Of a stretch of DNA of 64,000 bases, positions 11,641 through 23,890 are shown piece by piece; position 1 is the first letter of the stretch, and every line of letters starts with the position of its first letter. The DNA is taken from the NCBI GenBank assembly GCA_029891345.1, contig CM057003.1, forward strand, positions 12,874,709 to 12,938,708, in the 5' to 3' direction. Origin of the DNA: Dryococelus australis. Taxonomy: Eukaryota > Arthropoda > Insecta > Phasmatodea > Phasmatidae. The notes below the pieces were generated by a model that saw only the letters and a list, made by a program, of their open reading frames with translations, did not search any database and was not told the origin of the DNA. The translations under genes were made by a program, and so were the position numbers.

Positions 11641-12452
11641 ATTACCTTCTTCACCAACAGGCAACATATTTGCATCATATAACATCTATACAATATCTCT
11701 AACCTCTAGCGAAAAGAGCATACCATGCATATAAACCTATTTTAAAACCTTCAAATGGCACTTTCCTGTTAATGTGAGGATTTTGTGGGATGGGTGTCAT
11801 ATCCTCTGTGACCTTTCTCCCCTGGCCATCCTGAAGTAAGTTAAAAAATTTCTTGTTTTACACATGTTTTGAGTAACTGCAATACTTGAATGTAACAGCC
11901 AAATGTTGATGTCTGCAATTCTGAGATGCCAAGCACAAGTTTGTACACACTTCTGAAGAATTGTGTGCTAAGTTTCGAGAAGCCCTACATCTTTTGAACA
12001 CCCCATTTCACCAGATTTTTTCGCCCAAATAACAATGAGATTTTCTACATCTGCCCGACATGGATGTTATCCACAGTAAAAAATAATTTTCTACCTTTTG
12101 AATTGCATCTGAAACCAGCACCATTGATCCACACAGCAATGGTGGTAGCAAACGACGTGCTATGTGAAAGTAGTGGAATGGGTCCGCCACTGACCAGTAA
12201 TCCAACAGCGCTCCTGCCTCACCGAAGCATAGCCCTCTACTGTTGACATGCGCCAAGTCTCAGGCCCCGGCGCTGCCAGCGGTGTGATGTCACAAGCTAT
12301 AGGCTGTGTAGCCGAACTGCCATGACTTTGGGGTAGTGTGTGCAAGCGCCATTTGTGAATTTGTCATCCTGATTTGTCAAGTTGAATTTTTATTGACATT
12401 ATTGCCAAAATGTGCACTTATAGAAGTTTATGTGGTGAGGTTTTCCACTATA

Positions 12453-12809
12453 ATGAGCCGGAAAAAGCCGTTCCTCAAGGTCAGATGGTCAGCCAAGGGA
12501 ACACGAAGAGGTTCAGCTGAGGTTTTGGATGGAGATGACTGGTGGAGAAAAACTGTGCTCTCTCGTGCTCAGATAAATGTTTGTAAAGAAAAATATGTAA
12601 AAGTAGGTCAGACAGATAAACATTTTTTGACCACCTTTTTAATATTTGTTTATATGGAAATTTTGGAACAACACACAGATAAACATAAGCCACTTTATGG
12701 CCAAGTTCTAAAGGCAATCATGGAAAATAATATATTTGGGATTGCCGCCTTACGGCTGAATCTGTTTGCTTACGAAGGTCATATTTATTCCACCACAATT
12801 TCACTGTAA
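12453..12809 (+). CDS. Hypothetical 118-residue open frame downstream of a CpG-rich segment
   Basis: The frame begins MSRKKPFLKVRWSAKGTRRG and ends in TTISL; it is basic at the N-terminus and more hydrophobic or aromatic later. The upstream 12120-12340 is CpG-rich and promoter-like, and AATAAA occurs at about 12939, so a short transcript unit is conceivable. An in-frame ATG at 12336 would lengthen the protein to 157 residues, but the ATG at 12453 fits the start of the basic segment better. No domain is recognised and no splice sites were identified. It may be a first exon, a repeat-derived frame, or chance. Confidence 0.25.
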   Translation: MSRKKPFLKVRWSAKGTRRGSAEVLDGDDWWRKTVLSRAQINVCKEKYVKVGQTDKHFLTTFLIFVYMEILEQHTDKHKPLYGQVLKAIMENNIFGIAALRLNLFAYEGHIYSTTISL

Positions 12810-13529
12810 AGAAATGGTGTACTAACGCATTATAATCTTTATAATTTTATGTAAAGTATTTATGATGGTTATTCATATTAATTTCATGATTCCAATAATT
12901 GTAGAGTATATTCTCATAGTATTTTTTTATACTGCTTAATAAAATTAATGTTTTGCATATTTTGTGATTTTTCTTCCATTAAAGAATGAACCTGGTAAGA
13001 AGTGATTTGGTATATGGCCGTGAGGAGACTTTTCTCATTATTTTGACTTTGTTTGAAAGGATCAGTCAGCGTAGGGTACCATTTGGATATGGTAGGCTCC
13101 AGCTGTAGCTGCTCTCTGTCTTGTTTTTCTGACCATCACTATTCTTAAGCAGAATACTGATGCAAAATGAAAAGCAGAAAGCGGATTTCAGTTTACAGAT
13201 ATATACTGGAGCTCAGAGATACAATACTGATGCAAGATCAGTTATAAAGCGACATGTTTACAATAACAGAGGCTCATCTGACGTCATTGTACGAGCAATC
13301 TTGACATCCTGCACTGCCAGAGTTTACTTGTATGACTCTCTAACAGTTATATTATTACCAAACTCACTGGATAGGATATCCATTCTCTATTTCTGTTTTG
13401 CAATGAAGTACTGAGGCACACTCACTCGAAAATACTTTGAACAGAGACCCCGCCCAGCACTCAAATTCCGTAGGAACAAAAAAAAAAATTGGCTACTCAC
13501 ACAAAGACCAGTGTGACACAACTCGCCGC
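12810..13529. other. AT-rich stretch, nothing recognised
   Basis: Contains an A-run at about 13480 and short frames without domains. No supported gene. Confidence 0.4.
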
Positions 13530-13556
13530 CTGATGAAGCTGGCTAGCCAGCTAAAC
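13530..13556 (+). ncRNA. Decayed hammerhead-ribozyme-like core
   Basis: CTGATGA (13530-13536) is followed by the perfect 16-base palindrome AGCTGGCTAGCCAGCT (13537-13552) and then AAAC. The hammerhead core has the layout CUGAUGA, stem II, GAAA. Here the box, a stem II and the A residues are present, but the catalytic G12 that should precede AAA is missing, so cleavage is not expected. Such motifs occur in Penelope-like elements and retrozymes of animals. No reverse transcriptase was found nearby, and stems I and III are not convincing. Confidence 0.35.
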
Positions 13557-15695
13557 GTCGCAATTGTGCAGCCGTGTAGAAAATGTATCGTCCTTTTTTG
13601 CGTATGTGCCTGTCGACAATAACTATACTGTCAGTACTTGAATTTGAACTATTGAGGTGTAACACTTTCAAATAAGCATGACAGAATCGTGTACAAATGC
13701 CTTAATCCACAAAAATCATGCTGTGCTCATTTTCAAATAATCCTTGTAATATTCATGAGCACATTGACTAAAAACAACGTGATCCTAATGTATATTAAAA
13801 ACAACACTATTACAATAAAATGATTAAAAACCAAATAAGGTACTGCTTTCCAATTTCATTGCACGCCACAACCAAGGTGGTCCATTGAAGGGCGAACAGA
13901 CTAAGAAGCACACACTAAAATTTTTAAATTAAAATTTAAGATTCGATCGGAGGCACCCCAAACAATTTTTACAAGGGGCCTAACCACACCACCATTGATA
14001 AAAACCTGGACAACAACAAGAGTATTTAAATGTTTCGACTTCCATCTGCTGAGCGTGGACAGGTTGAGGCAAACAAATACAAATGGGCGGGCCAGCCAAA
14101 TGGGGCAGCAGCTGCAAAATATTCTGATTGGTCAACTTCTCAAACCTGAACACACACCCAGGGAAATCGCCTACTTAAATCACTAGAAATTCCAGCCGAC
14201 ATATAAAGGCAAATGCTCTAAAACCGCACACCCCCTAACCATAAATTGCTGGAAAAATATTTCATAAGTCATGCTCAACATTGTAGCCCCTATAAAAATA
14301 ATTGCCTGTCCAACAGCCACCCCCAGGTCACAAAGCACTGTCAAAAGTAAATTATTGACTATCCCAAATAGACTCAGAAAGAGTATTACATTATTTCAAC
14401 TATCCATTGTAGCAGCAGACCATTCCTGAAGCAGTAGTATTGATAATCTGTTCGCCGTCGGTGGTGTTCAAGAAGTAAACAGAAGAGGAATAACGCCCCT
14501 TACACTCGATGACACATATGAACCCCTCCATTCATATTAGTAGCGTACAGGAGGGTCAAGAGGAGAGGGGAGAGACGAGAAGGAAAGCGGAATCACGCTG
14601 GCCAGGGAGGTCGACTCAGACAGCACAAGTCCGTGGTGGTGGCGGGAACTACTTGTAAATCGCAGCACTGCTGCAAATTCCTGTCCTTTTATATATTTTT
14701 GGTAGCCTAGCGGACTACTTGCACTATTAATTAACAGAAAATGGAACAGTATGATCAACACACTGAACCACATCACCACAAAACCAGAGAACAGGATCAT
14801 GGGGCAGCATCCTAAAGAACCCTGCCGTGCACTCCCAAAATAAAATATGCAACTTCTAACTTTCAGAAAACAAATCAAGCATGCAATAATGTTTGAGAAT
14901 GCAGTTAAACCCAAGTGCACCGATGTTTGATGTAGAACCATAGAGTAACTTGTTATAACTCTCACATAGCAGGAACATAATCCAGAAATATTTTACGCTA
15001 AGGAGAGTCTATGTACACAACCATGCATGTGAAGGGTAAACCGTTCCTTTACACACAACTGCACTCTGTGAAAAGTGTACATTTACTGTCTTTCAAAGAC
15101 TCACCTTGCAATGTAAATGAAAGTGTGTCCCAGGACTGGAAAATAATTTTATTTCTTTATTGATAGCTGTGCAAAATAAGTTATATCTTTGTGGTGTTCA
15201 GCATGCAAAATGAGCATTCTGGTATTTAACACCCAGTTGAACTAGTTCCAAAATTTAAAATAACTAGAGTACCTTCTAGTGCAAGCCCTATCATCAACAG
15301 ACAAGAACTATTCAACACTGATGTTCGGGAGGGATTAAAACTGTGACCTCACAAAACAGGTCTTAACTACAGCCAAGGCAGTTGAGAAATAGAGTAACAA
15401 CTGTTATTTATTTGCAACTAGAAGGAACCTAACCACTAGATTTACAGTCTTCTTACTGGAAAATGTGTCTCCCTACAAAGTTACAGGTACATAGCATAAC
15501 TTTATAGCCGGAGCGGCTGTAGTTGCGCGTGTGCGACTTGTAGGTGATCCAAATACAAACAAAGCTATGACCAATTTTTATTCAGTTTCCTCAAAACACA
15601 ATAAAATATTCTAAAAAAAAATTGTACCTAGTGAATTATAGTTATTCATAGACAAAGTGACCATGATAATCTTGCATGAATCCTCAAAAATATAC

Positions 15696-15734
<39 letters not shown>

Positions 15735-16884
15735 ATAATGTTAGTAAGTTAAGAATGATTTGTGACATTCACACTTGCTAATGTAGCCATGTGTCCCAGC
15801 CAAATTCTACAGACCTTCACGTGTATGTCCCAGTCAGTATTCACAATCAGTCCTTTAAACTACTGTATACTAGATATCTGGAATTATTAAGCACAACTGT
15901 ACTTCAGAGAAGAATCAGAATAAAATAACATCACCACTTAATTTATAGCAGCTTTCCCCACACCATACAAAAATTATTTTCTCTATATAAATCACTATAC
16001 ACCACTGAGTTATCAGATCAAAATGTACGTGTCTGCAGATTATACAATAACTGTTGTTCCCATGTCCTATGCAGGAAGCACAGTTCACTACACCAACAAC
16101 AGAAGTTTTAGAGCATCACGACAGGCTGTTTGAAAACGACCCAACTGGCTCTTGCATATCAACGTGGCTTTGACACCAATTGACACACATTACAGTGATG
16201 CCCACACGTGACGTGACCAAGGTAATGAAAAACATGCGAGCATCTGCCATCAATTGACATGTGCTAGACAGGCACAAGTGTGCACTTGCAGCTTGTAATA
16301 TGAACCACCTTGACTAAACACATCAACACTGATTTTGCCAGAATACTTTGTTACAGAATAGCACAGAAGCCGAGTTCATTACACAGTATTTATACTCGCA
16401 CAGTTATTTGTGTGTGTACATATGTGAGTGTGTACATTGTGAGTCAATCTGCAATTTTACTACCAACCTTAAATTAGTACCACTATTTTAACACTGTCAT
16501 TTTGAGAGGGTTTGCAGTCCCTCCCCCTTCCCCCTAGATGTGCACCTGGTGCAGACTATTTGGTACAGACCATATCAAACATGTATAGATTTAACCCCAT
16601 ACAACTTGTATGAACACCATTGCATACCCTTAGCTGACGTAGCTTCAGGATGTGGAAAAGTCTAATGATATAGCTAACAAGTGTAAGACGATGACAATAT
16701 AATCAACACACAATCAAATTTATTAAAAGATACAGTCAATATTATCCAAGCATTAAAAAAATGAGAAAAATTAACAAATTCTCCCCTGTAATTGTTGCAT
16801 GAGTTATGTTGGCAGCACGAAGTATGGCAATATGGTGCCAAGCCAGATACAAAAATTGTAAGAGTATGTATGTGTATGAGATAC
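13557..16884. other. Mostly AT-rich stretch, no supported genes
   Basis: A GC-richer patch (14420-14660) gives a 142-residue minus-strand frame with no recognisable domain. A GC-rich speck lies at about 15510-15540 and an AT dinucleotide run at 15699-15732. No splice-bounded coding exon, transposon end or RNA gene was seen. Confidence 0.35.
15699..15732. repeat. (AT)n microsatellite
   Basis: About 17 uninterrupted AT units. Confidence 0.95.
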
Positions 16885-16972
16885 TGTGAAGTAAGTGTGT
16901 GTAATAAAGAGGATGTGACTTGTATACCATTCTTTACTCATACCTGGATCTCTAATATACAATAACATAACA
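16885..16972 (+). repeat. 5' long terminal repeat end of a deleted Ty3/gypsy element
   Basis: This segment matches 20105-20179, sharing GTGTGTGTAATAAAG and GTGACTTGTATACCATTC, with an 11-base insertion near its end. It begins TGTGAAG and ends ...CATAACA, the TG...CA layout of a long terminal repeat, and carries an AATAAA signal. It is directly followed by TGGCGCAG, a primer-binding site start. Only about 80 bases are similar between the two copies, so the full repeat has been lost or diverged upstream. Confidence 0.6.
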
Positions 16973-16990
16973 TGGCGCAGTCTTCAGGAA
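16973..16990 (+). other. Primer-binding site of the Ty3/gypsy relic
   Basis: TGGCGCAGTCTTCAGGAAC begins one base after the repeat end. TGGCGCAGTC is the usual primer-binding start in several insect Ty3/gypsy lineages. It is followed within about 20 bases by integrase-core codons, so gag, protease, reverse transcriptase and RNase H are deleted. Confidence 0.55.
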
Positions 16991-17804
16991 CGATGGGATT
17001 TGGTCCGCTAGTGCGTTCCAAGAAGAGCAATACCTGTATTTTAATCCTCATGGACACTGTTACTAAGTTTGTCATTCTTTTCACCCTTCTGAATATGAAT
17101 GCAGCCACCATATTCAAGGCTCTCAGTAAGCATGTTTGGGAATCTTTAATGCTCCGGCAAAGATCCTTACGGACAACGCTAGATATTTTACCTCTACAGT
17201 GTTTAGGGATGTGTGTTTTAAGTGGGTGAAGAAGCATTTCACTTCAAGTCGCTACTTTCACAAAGGCAATGTGGTAGAAAGGTTCAACAAGAACCTGAAG
17301 ACTTGTTTAATGATTTTTCGCAATCATGACCACTGGTTATGGTACCAGGACATAAGAGTTTGTGAATGTAGACTTTAATTCTATCCTTCATGGTTCAACC
17401 GGGGTCCTGCCTTCCTTGGTCGGCCCCTTTGCCATCCCGTTCTAAATCTTTGGCGTCTTCCTCCATTTCCATCCCCTCTCATGGATGCTGAGTGCGATAA
17501 GTTGTTAGGGGAGGTGTTCAATAGTCTGGGCGAGGCCAAGAAGGCTGTTAATTCCCGCCTCGATCAATCCCGGACTATCGCAAAGTTTTCTGTCGGTAAT
17601 ACCGTTTTGTGCAGAAATTCCAGTTTAGCTGATCTGTCTAATGATGTTGGAAGCAAATTCATCCTTAAGCTTGTGGGTCACTTCAGGATACACAAATTTC
17701 TGGGACCTAATACTGTTCAACTGGTATCTTTGCAGTCTGGCCACATTTTCCAAAAATCTCATGTATCTCATATAGAAACTAGTGGGCATGTTCTTTGCCA
17801 TTAG
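16991..17804 (+). pseudogene. Ty3/gypsy integrase remnant (frameshifted)
   Basis: Three frames together give an integrase core and C-terminus: GPLVRSKKSNTCILILMD (first catalytic Asp), then LTDNARYFTS (second Asp), then NVVERFNKNLK (catalytic Glu), then a C-terminal part with FSVGNTVLCRN and FLGPNTVQLVSLQSGHIF ending KSHVSHIE, the GPY/F-like DNA-binding tail. Integrase inserts the reverse-transcribed element into the host genome. All three acidic residues survive, but frameshifts at about 17140 and a stop at 17378 break the protein. The N-terminal zinc-binding part is missing because of the deletion that joins the core to the primer-binding site. Lineage within Ty3/gypsy not determined. Confidence 0.75.
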
Positions 17805-20104
17805 AGTTTGTATTTGTTTTGTATGTATATGTTTTTATAGTAGCGGTTTGTTTTCCCTTCCCTTGTCCTTTGTTTTCCGGTTCTGGCATTTCCCCCCGAT
17901 TCAATGTACCACAATTATATTTAGTTTTCTGTCTTCCACCTAAGCTGACCCAAGAGATTGGAGGTGCATGGTAGAGATGTGTGGATTGTGGAAATCATCA
18001 CCTTCTGGAACTGGCAAACCTTTGGAGTTTCTGGCTGCTGCACACCCCCTCCCTTGCTGCCTCTCGAAAAGAGCCCTATTTTGAGCTGGGTTTTGACCTG
18101 GTATCCCACTGTTTGATGTCATCCCCGGGGATGATTCTAACTTCATCGATATGTCTCTGCAAGAGACGAAGATGTTAATTGTTTGTCTGTAAATGTTATT
18201 TGTCACTAACTGATGTACTGTACCTGACCTTGACTTTTCTCTTCTCTTCTGCTTTCAACTTAATCAAATCTTTATGGATGTTTTCTTCAATACGTGTTTT
18301 GGAACACAGACTTTGTTTGTGTATGATTAGGGTGCTAGAGAAGGACAGCTCGTGGAAACTTTACCCGAGTTACGACGTAGCAAGATTATGGGTGGGGGGT
18401 TGCGCCGGAATTTGAATTGTCCGCTGCCGATAGTACTGTTTGCCGCCGTTAGGTGCATCACGCTCCTTTCAATCTCTGTGTTGCTCGGTTCCTCTTCTTC
18501 TTTCTCCTACTCCTCCCTCCGTTTGCTTCCTTTCCCTTTGAGCGCTTCCATTTTAATTGAATACTGGCTCTTCAAAGCGTCGGACCTCAGAATGATTGCT
18601 CTACAATTTTACCTGCCTTCCTACTGCTCGTCAACTGGCTTACTGATCAGCATCTGAAATAGCCTTCTGCGAAGATCTTCCAGCTATAAAATGTGTGATG
18701 AGTAATTTACTCATTTAATATTGTAATAATGCGCAAGGGCTACAATTCTTAGTGATATGGGTAATATATTTTTTAAATTTTATTAGGGAAGTGTGGCCTG
18801 TAATAAGAAAATTGGTGAGTTGTGGTGAAGAGCCTTTATTTGATTGGGCATGTAGTTTGTTGGATTTGTAGTGGAAGTGCTACAGTAAATTTTTGGGGTG
18901 CAGTTTCTTTTGCAAAATCCATAATTGCCACACATGATCTAAATTTGGTTTGGAATTAAATTGATAGCATTTGTTGTTATAGAGAATAATTGTAGTGTTT
19001 CTGGAGATTCGTAGTAAATGTCATCCCCTTATCTGCCCGCTTTTAATGTGGTTATGTTCGCTATCCACAATGCCGGTAACAGCCTTAACCTGTGTACGTT
19101 TGTAACAATTTTATGACTAGTCACTTTGTTCAGGCGCTTCTGCCTTTTATTCTATTTTAATATGTATCAATCTCAGAGGGCTCTAATGGGAATGAATGCT
19201 GCCCCGCTGTGTGAAGTTAATGGGTAATGTGAAATATCCCAGTTCTAAGGATATTGATATTCCAAATAAAGAGTTTTCCAAAAATGAGAAAAGCAGTCTA
19301 TGTGTGGACTGGCTCATTTCAAATGTTAAATTGGGGTTGGAATTAATTATCATCAAACGGGCTTATGGGTTTGTAACTAATTTTTCAAAATGTTTAGTTT
19401 GCATTCAAAGAGCGTTGCTGTACATGCAGAAAATCTTTAACAGCTGTTGTGTTATGAGCAATGCAGAGGTTTTGTTTTGGCAAGGTGCCTCTGATTCTGA
19501 GAAATAAACTGACCTATGTTAACCAAAGGCTGTGTTTACGGACATTCCGCAATTGGCACTTTATTGTGCCGTCGAGATTACGGCTAATGTGCACAACTGA
19601 AGTCGCAATATTTGAATCGTGCTGCGGCTGTATTTTGTGGTTTTAGGATGGATTGTGCATACCTACAGAGCGTAATTGTATGCTATTAATGAATTGTCAC
19701 TAGGAAGTGATGGAAAGGCTGTGAGTTTTCTAAAGTTTTGTATTCATTATTATTAGGGTATCCTGTTTTAAAGAGAGTATATTATGGTATTTTAACCTCA
19801 GCTTGATAATCTTTCACTTCATATTTCTTGTGAATATTTAATGTTTTAAACATTTATATTTGTGTGCTATTGGTTAGCGAAGCACCTTGCGTTACGTAAA
19901 TTAGTAACAGCATTTTAGAATAAGGCAGTTATGTTTCAATGTTAATGATCTGCAATGGAACCAGTTCATTAGTGCATTTATTTTAATAAATGGTTTGCAA
20001 TATGATATTTTTGATCATTTTATCTTTATTGGTGCTGGACTCATATGCTGTTTTATATTTTGATACATTGCTTATATATACAATTAATTTGTGGCTTGCC
20101 ACAC
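17805..20104 (+). other. 3' part of the Ty3/gypsy relic or later insertion, no recognised protein
   Basis: Lies between the integrase remnant and the 3' repeat. The longest frames (18352-18657 and 19196-19507 on the plus strand, about 100 residues each) show no env-like or other known domain. The upstream third (17820-18660) is pyrimidine- and GC-richer; the rest is AT-rich. Confidence 0.3.
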
Positions 20105-20179
20105 TGTGAAGCAAGTGTGTGTAATAAAGCGGAAGTGACTTGTATACCATTCATTACTCATCTAATATACAACATAACA
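20105..20179 (+). repeat. 3' long terminal repeat end of the deleted Ty3/gypsy element
   Basis: Direct-repeat partner of 16885-16972, starting TGTGAAG and ending CATAACA. The flanks show no shared target duplication (GATAC before the 5' copy, GTAAT after the 3' copy), consistent with decay or a rearranged boundary. Confidence 0.55.
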
Positions 20180-21080
20180 GTAATTAAGAAATATTCAAAA
20201 CAATATGCACCTAAATTTGTGTGTTTAATGATACTGTATATAGCATCTACAGAATTTATACTATTTAACACTATAATACCAATGCAGATACACAAACAAT
20301 AAACACAAAAAACAAGTGTTTGGAGTCTAGCCTATATGCAACCAAATATACTAAATTTCTGAATCTCTAGGAAGGTATTGGGTGCAATGTAGTTTCCTCA
20401 TAAATGCTGTGTGTTGCTAAGAAATTTACACTTTCATCACGTCTCTCAATAAGTGATCTGTGAACAAACAAGCATTAAAATCTATGATTCTAATAATACC
20501 TGTATCCAGGTTCATGTTGTGCTAGATGCGAGATTGCTTTTGACAGACAATGGAGTGTTGCTGATTAGTGAGTTGCTTGTGGTACCTTTACACTTAGAAT
20601 GTGGGAATACTTGTGATTTACGAATACAGTTAGTAATCATTCTTCAGCAGGAAGAATCCTTACATCTTGGATTTACGTACTTTCCTCCATAACTTAGTTT
20701 TTCAGAGTCAATATTACCAAGCACGTCAACGCATAGAGAATCATAATAAAATATTACCTAATTAAGTAATAATGTCATTACGACATGGGAAAATACAAGT
20801 ATAATTGAAACCCTACAAATTTTAAAAAATTCACTACGAAGTACTCTATGTTATGTCTGGCTTTCATTTTTTTTTGTCTGGTCATAAATTTTCATTGCAA
20901 AGATTTGTAAGAAAAGAAGTGACAGTTAATTTTTTATTACTGGTACCTAAGTACTAAGTTTAACTTTCAGGCAATAGTTTTTAACATGACATTAAAAAAA
21001 AAATCATAATTTCCAACTAGTCTAGTAAGTATGGTAACGAGAATTCTGGACATCTCAATATGTAGGTGCCTGACTCAGAC
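20180..21080. other. AT-rich stretch, nothing recognised
   Basis: Short frames without domains; no repeat ends or splice-bounded exons that I could support. Confidence 0.4.
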
Positions 21081-21702
21081 TGTCTCTCAATTAAAAGAAT
21101 ACTCTCTCGAGAGAGCACTCTTTCACACAACCTGGCGAGAGCACTGCTTCACTCTCTCTCGTGCTCTCGCTCTGGGAATTGAGACAACCACTCTCCAGTT
21201 TCTCTCCGTCAGGCAAACCGCCGATGCCAAAAGGTGGCAAATCATGTTAAGCTAAAATAGCGGTCATAGCTATTGTAAATAATTTGTGTGTGTTCAAAAT
21301 AAATCACAAATAATTAAAGCACCACCAGAATATTCACTAAAGCGTAAAATATTATTTTTATTTTATATTCTACCATAATTTTAAAGCAAAGTAACAAAAA
21401 AACGAGACGTAGTCAGAAATCTGTATTTATATTTTTGTAAATAAATGTTGCGTGTATCATTTCGCTGTTTAAAACAGTTGGAAATATTCACACACAGTTA
21501 AGATGCAACGTGGTTTTGGCCCAGAAAGCTGCTATAACCTTATTCGAACATGGAAATAATGTAAACAAATATGGCGCCCGCAAGTATACAACTTCATGCT
21601 CTTACTCTGTCCGACAAATTGAGACAACCAGAGAGAGTTTTCTCTGATGCCATGATGTCATCGCGAGAGCATGAGAGAGTGCTCTCTGGGCCAATTGAGA
21701 CA
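21081..21702. mobile_element. Non-autonomous DNA element with CTCT-rich inverted ends
   Basis: The left end TGTCTCTCAATT...GAGAGAGCACTCT and the right end AGAGTGCTCTCTGGGCCAATTGAGACA are imperfect inverted repeats, about 620 bases apart end to end. AATTGAGACAACCA occurs twice inside in direct orientation (about 21177 and 21624), which suggests internal sub-repeats. No coding capacity. The target duplication is unclear, so the superfamily is not assigned. Confidence 0.5.
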
Positions 21703-23470
21703 TGGCCTTAGTTTACATTAGCGTACATCAGGTAAAAATAATTTTTGTCCAAAATATTAGGATCTGTAAGCACTTCACAAAATGTATTTAACACTCACGA
21801 TTTATAGAGTAAATATTACCTTCCTTTGTTAAAGTTGAAAATATAATGGTTTCCTACTAACCAGAAATGTACTATAAGTGGGTTTGGTAAGTTGCTAAAA
21901 GAATTTGCCTTGTATTTCACCATGGTATTCTGTAGTAAAACACTTTTTAAGGGGAAGGTTGACTACATAACAGAAATGTTGGTGTATTTGGTTGGTGATA
22001 AAGCATCTGTTTATTACGTTTTTGTCTGCTACAGCCCAAATAAGAAGAATTTTACTTCATTTTGCCAGCTAAATAGTATAACACAATCCCTCAAACAATT
22101 ATTAACAAATATTTAAACATGACACTTTATAAGATCTGCGAACTCACTTTCTTAAAAACACTTGTCGCATGATTATTGCTCGATTTTTGTTTTCATGTGT
22201 TAGAAGAACATTCAATAGTTATACTTTCGAACTGTATGTTCAAAGTAACGTTTTCACTGACAGGAACAGTTTTTTTATGACTATTTAATATTAGAAGTAT
22301 TCCCTGATTAGTTACAAAATACACTTTAAAATACATTTTTACTAGGATAGAGAGCATTTGAATCTCAATAATTTAACATAGGCTTCTAACGCCAAGCTTA
22401 TTTTTCAATATTACGCTTTGATAAATAGAGTTTCAGCAGTAGTTTCAATGCAGTGTCCAAAGTACTCAATGTAAGGGAAACATGAAATTCCAGTTGAGAA
22501 ACGCACATGCAGAGTGCATACCACGCTCCATTTGCAGCGAGCGAGCGCAACCACGGAGTTGGCATACCCACAGTTCGTAGTGGATTTTACTATATAGTGG
22601 GAGAACACCAGACACTAGGAAATGACATAAGCAGCGAGCGAAAAGCCTCTAAACTTATCATGCAGCTTCTCTGAAAGTTTATCCAAAATGTTTCATATTG
22701 TGGAATTGACTTACAAATTCATCTTTGTCTTCACAGACAGGTTATTTTTTAAAATTAACCTAAAACTATTTATGAAAAATAAAAACATATACTTAACATT
22801 TGGACAAGATTCCTGAAAAGTTGCATCGTAAAAAGAAAGATGCATAAAAGTTCTTTTAAAGAGATAAATGGGGGATGAATCATTTGGAATGTAGAGAAAG
22901 AAAGTAAGCTATGAAGTTTGTCTTGTTGTCAGTGGCCTGGTTTTCACGTAATGGGCTGATAAGTTTAGAGGATTTTTTTTAGTCAAGGTGAATTATCAGG
23001 TATCAAGTCTAACGAGTATACCCAACTGTATATATTTCCTACATTAGGCCCATACAAAAGAAATATAAAAATTCAAAACACCTTTCTGTTTCTTAATTAC
23101 CAGCCTCACCTCGCAACACAGTGCATTGTCACAGTCAGTTGGCATGGGTTTGGTTCTCAGCAGAGACATGAATTTGAAAAGTCACTTGACGTCTGGTTGG
23201 ACTGAATCTGTTAATAGTCTAGCTTAGCTGTAATGAAAGTTTGTAAGGATACGTTTTGACAGCCACAGCATTTTGAATGGTTAAATTAAAACACAATTAA
23301 TATTAAAATATAAAATTTGATTTATATTTCAGTTTATAAGTGATAAGCTTTCTGCTCGCTACAAAAATTGTTTGCTGCTTTTCCGGTATAAATTTATGTA
23401 AGACATGGCTCCAAAAACAGTGTAGTAGTTAATAACAGAATCGTACTTTTCCTATGGAACATCATATTTA
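21703..23470. other. AT-rich stretch, nothing recognised apart from a small CpG patch
   Basis: The patch at about 22495-22645 contains GCGAGCGAGCGCAACCACGG and a second GCAGCGAGCGA. It is not linked to any coding exon. The rest holds short frames without domains. Confidence 0.3.
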
Positions 23471-23890
23471 TAGGCCATTCACGGTAAAATGAGCCCTTTT
23501 AAAAGCCCTGCTTAAGATCTACTTGTATACACATTAAGTATTATTCCACCATATGTAAAATTAACATTATCATGGGTCTCGCGCTTTATTCATGTGTCGG
23601 TCAAGTGAAACTGTGGAATTATTAGAAAAGTAAACATTTTATAAATCTGATAATTTTTACGCACTGGGGCGTTAAAAGAAAACCAAGCATAAGAAATATT
23701 TTTGATTATCACAAATAATTACCTAACACTTTTTATTCAACGTTATCATACGGAACTGCTTTCCATCCATCATTACCAACTTTACTGTGTGCTTGTCACT
23801 AAGTGCGCCCGTTAAAATACATGCTGGTAGGGACAGAGACATTATTCGAAAGTTGATTTCAAAAGTGCTCACTTTATCGTGGACAGCCTT
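23471..23890 (+). mobile_element. MITE copy C (mariner-type), complete with TA duplication
   Basis: Starts TAGGCCATTCACGGTAAAAT and ends CACTTTATCGTGGACAGCCTT, inverted to each other, with TA at 23469-23470 and 23891-23892. It is 420 bases long and non-coding, and the interior is shared with copies A and B. TA duplication with inverted ends indicates mobilisation by a Tc1/mariner-type transposase, which is not encoded in the window. Confidence 0.85.

Noticed and set aside
14537-14965. 142-residue minus-strand frame with hydrophobic stretches
   Set aside because: No known domain, no splice or promoter context, and length within chance expectation for this window size.
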